From Treponema sp. (GTDB lineage Bacteria > Spirochaetota > Spirochaetia > Treponematales > Treponemataceae): a DNA stretch of 62,159 nt. Below the pieces are notes generated by a model that saw only the letters and a list, made by a program, of their open reading frames with translations, did not search any database and was not told the origin of the DNA. The DNA is taken from positions 1 to 62,159 of the forward strand of contig JAILHV010000006.1 of assembly GCA_024695625.1 (NCBI GenBank). The letters run 5' to 3'. How positions within the stretch are numbered: the stretch's first letter is position 1; each line of letters begins with the position of its first letter. Below, piece by piece: positions 62,135 through 62,159 of the stretch. A program made the position numbers and the translations under genes.

Positions 62135-62143
62135 GATTCTTTT

Positions 62144-62149
62144 ATAATA
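62144..62149 (-). promoter_or_regulatory. -10 element of ssrA
   Basis: TATTAT on the minus strand, 9 bases upstream of the mature tmRNA 5' end. Its -35 would fall at or beyond the window edge. Confidence 0.45.
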
Positions 62150-62159
62150 TAACAAGCAG

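Overview
The window looks like chromosome of a host-associated Treponema-like spirochaete. The main evidence is a four-gene chemotaxis operon in the order cheA, cheW/cheR fusion, cheX, cheY; LL-diaminopimelate aminotransferase (the DapL lysine route); an HTH-EIIA fusion; many exported TPR and barrel-like proteins; and moderate GC content with spirochaetal gene style. The genus is an inference from gene content; no rRNA is present to confirm it.

Layout. 1-1.3 kb: end of a DUF805 membrane protein and a broken small gene. 1.3-3.9 kb: ArsR/SmtB-type zinc sensor plus P1B-type Zn/Cd ATPase under a promoter overlapped by direct repeats. 4-8 kb: oligoendopeptidase F and an orphan IorA, divergently transcribed. 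8-15 kb: hybrid histidine kinase, exported proteins, a DagK/YegS-type lipid kinase and the HTH-EIIA regulator. 15.1-18.5 kb: AT-rich accessory patch with a decayed gene, DUF4375 protein, RelE-type toxin-antitoxin pair, membrane protein and VOC protein. 18.6-22.2 kb: galT-asnA-unknown operon. 22.4-27.5 kb: HtrA protease, CxxC protein, membrane adenylate cyclase, exported protein. 27.8-32.7 kb: chemotaxis operon. 32.9-37.5 kb: putative outer membrane barrel, DinB-like and methyltransferase pair, and a zinc-ribbon membrane protein interrupted by an in-frame TAG. 37.8-43.2 kb: dapL, an OmpR/HK two-component pair, an HMGL-like aldolase and a flavin reductase-like protein. 43.2-46.7 kb: xseA-xseB-mutL repair cluster. 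47-57 kb: two exported TPR proteins (one of 1986 residues with alternating internal repeats) facing a TPR / metallophosphoesterase / ParB-fold trio. 57.8-60.5 kb: RsbU-RsbV-RsbW-like partner-switching module. 60.6-62.1 kb: an unknown protein, clustered palindromes and tmRNA (ssrA).

Two genome-wide themes cut across the genes. First, about eleven copies or fragments of a GC-rich structured intergenic repeat (up to about 180 bp) lie in gaps between genes in both orientations. Second, several transcription units (hybrid kinase, dagK, galT, CxxC protein, cheA, xseA, probably pepF and the OmpR regulator) have a -10 hexamer only 6 to 8 bases from the start codon and no usable Shine-Dalgarno, which predicts leaderless mRNAs; other genes have normal ribosome binding sites. 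Envelope sensing (cyclase, kinases, RsbU), envelope TPR proteins and chemotaxis dominate the functional content.
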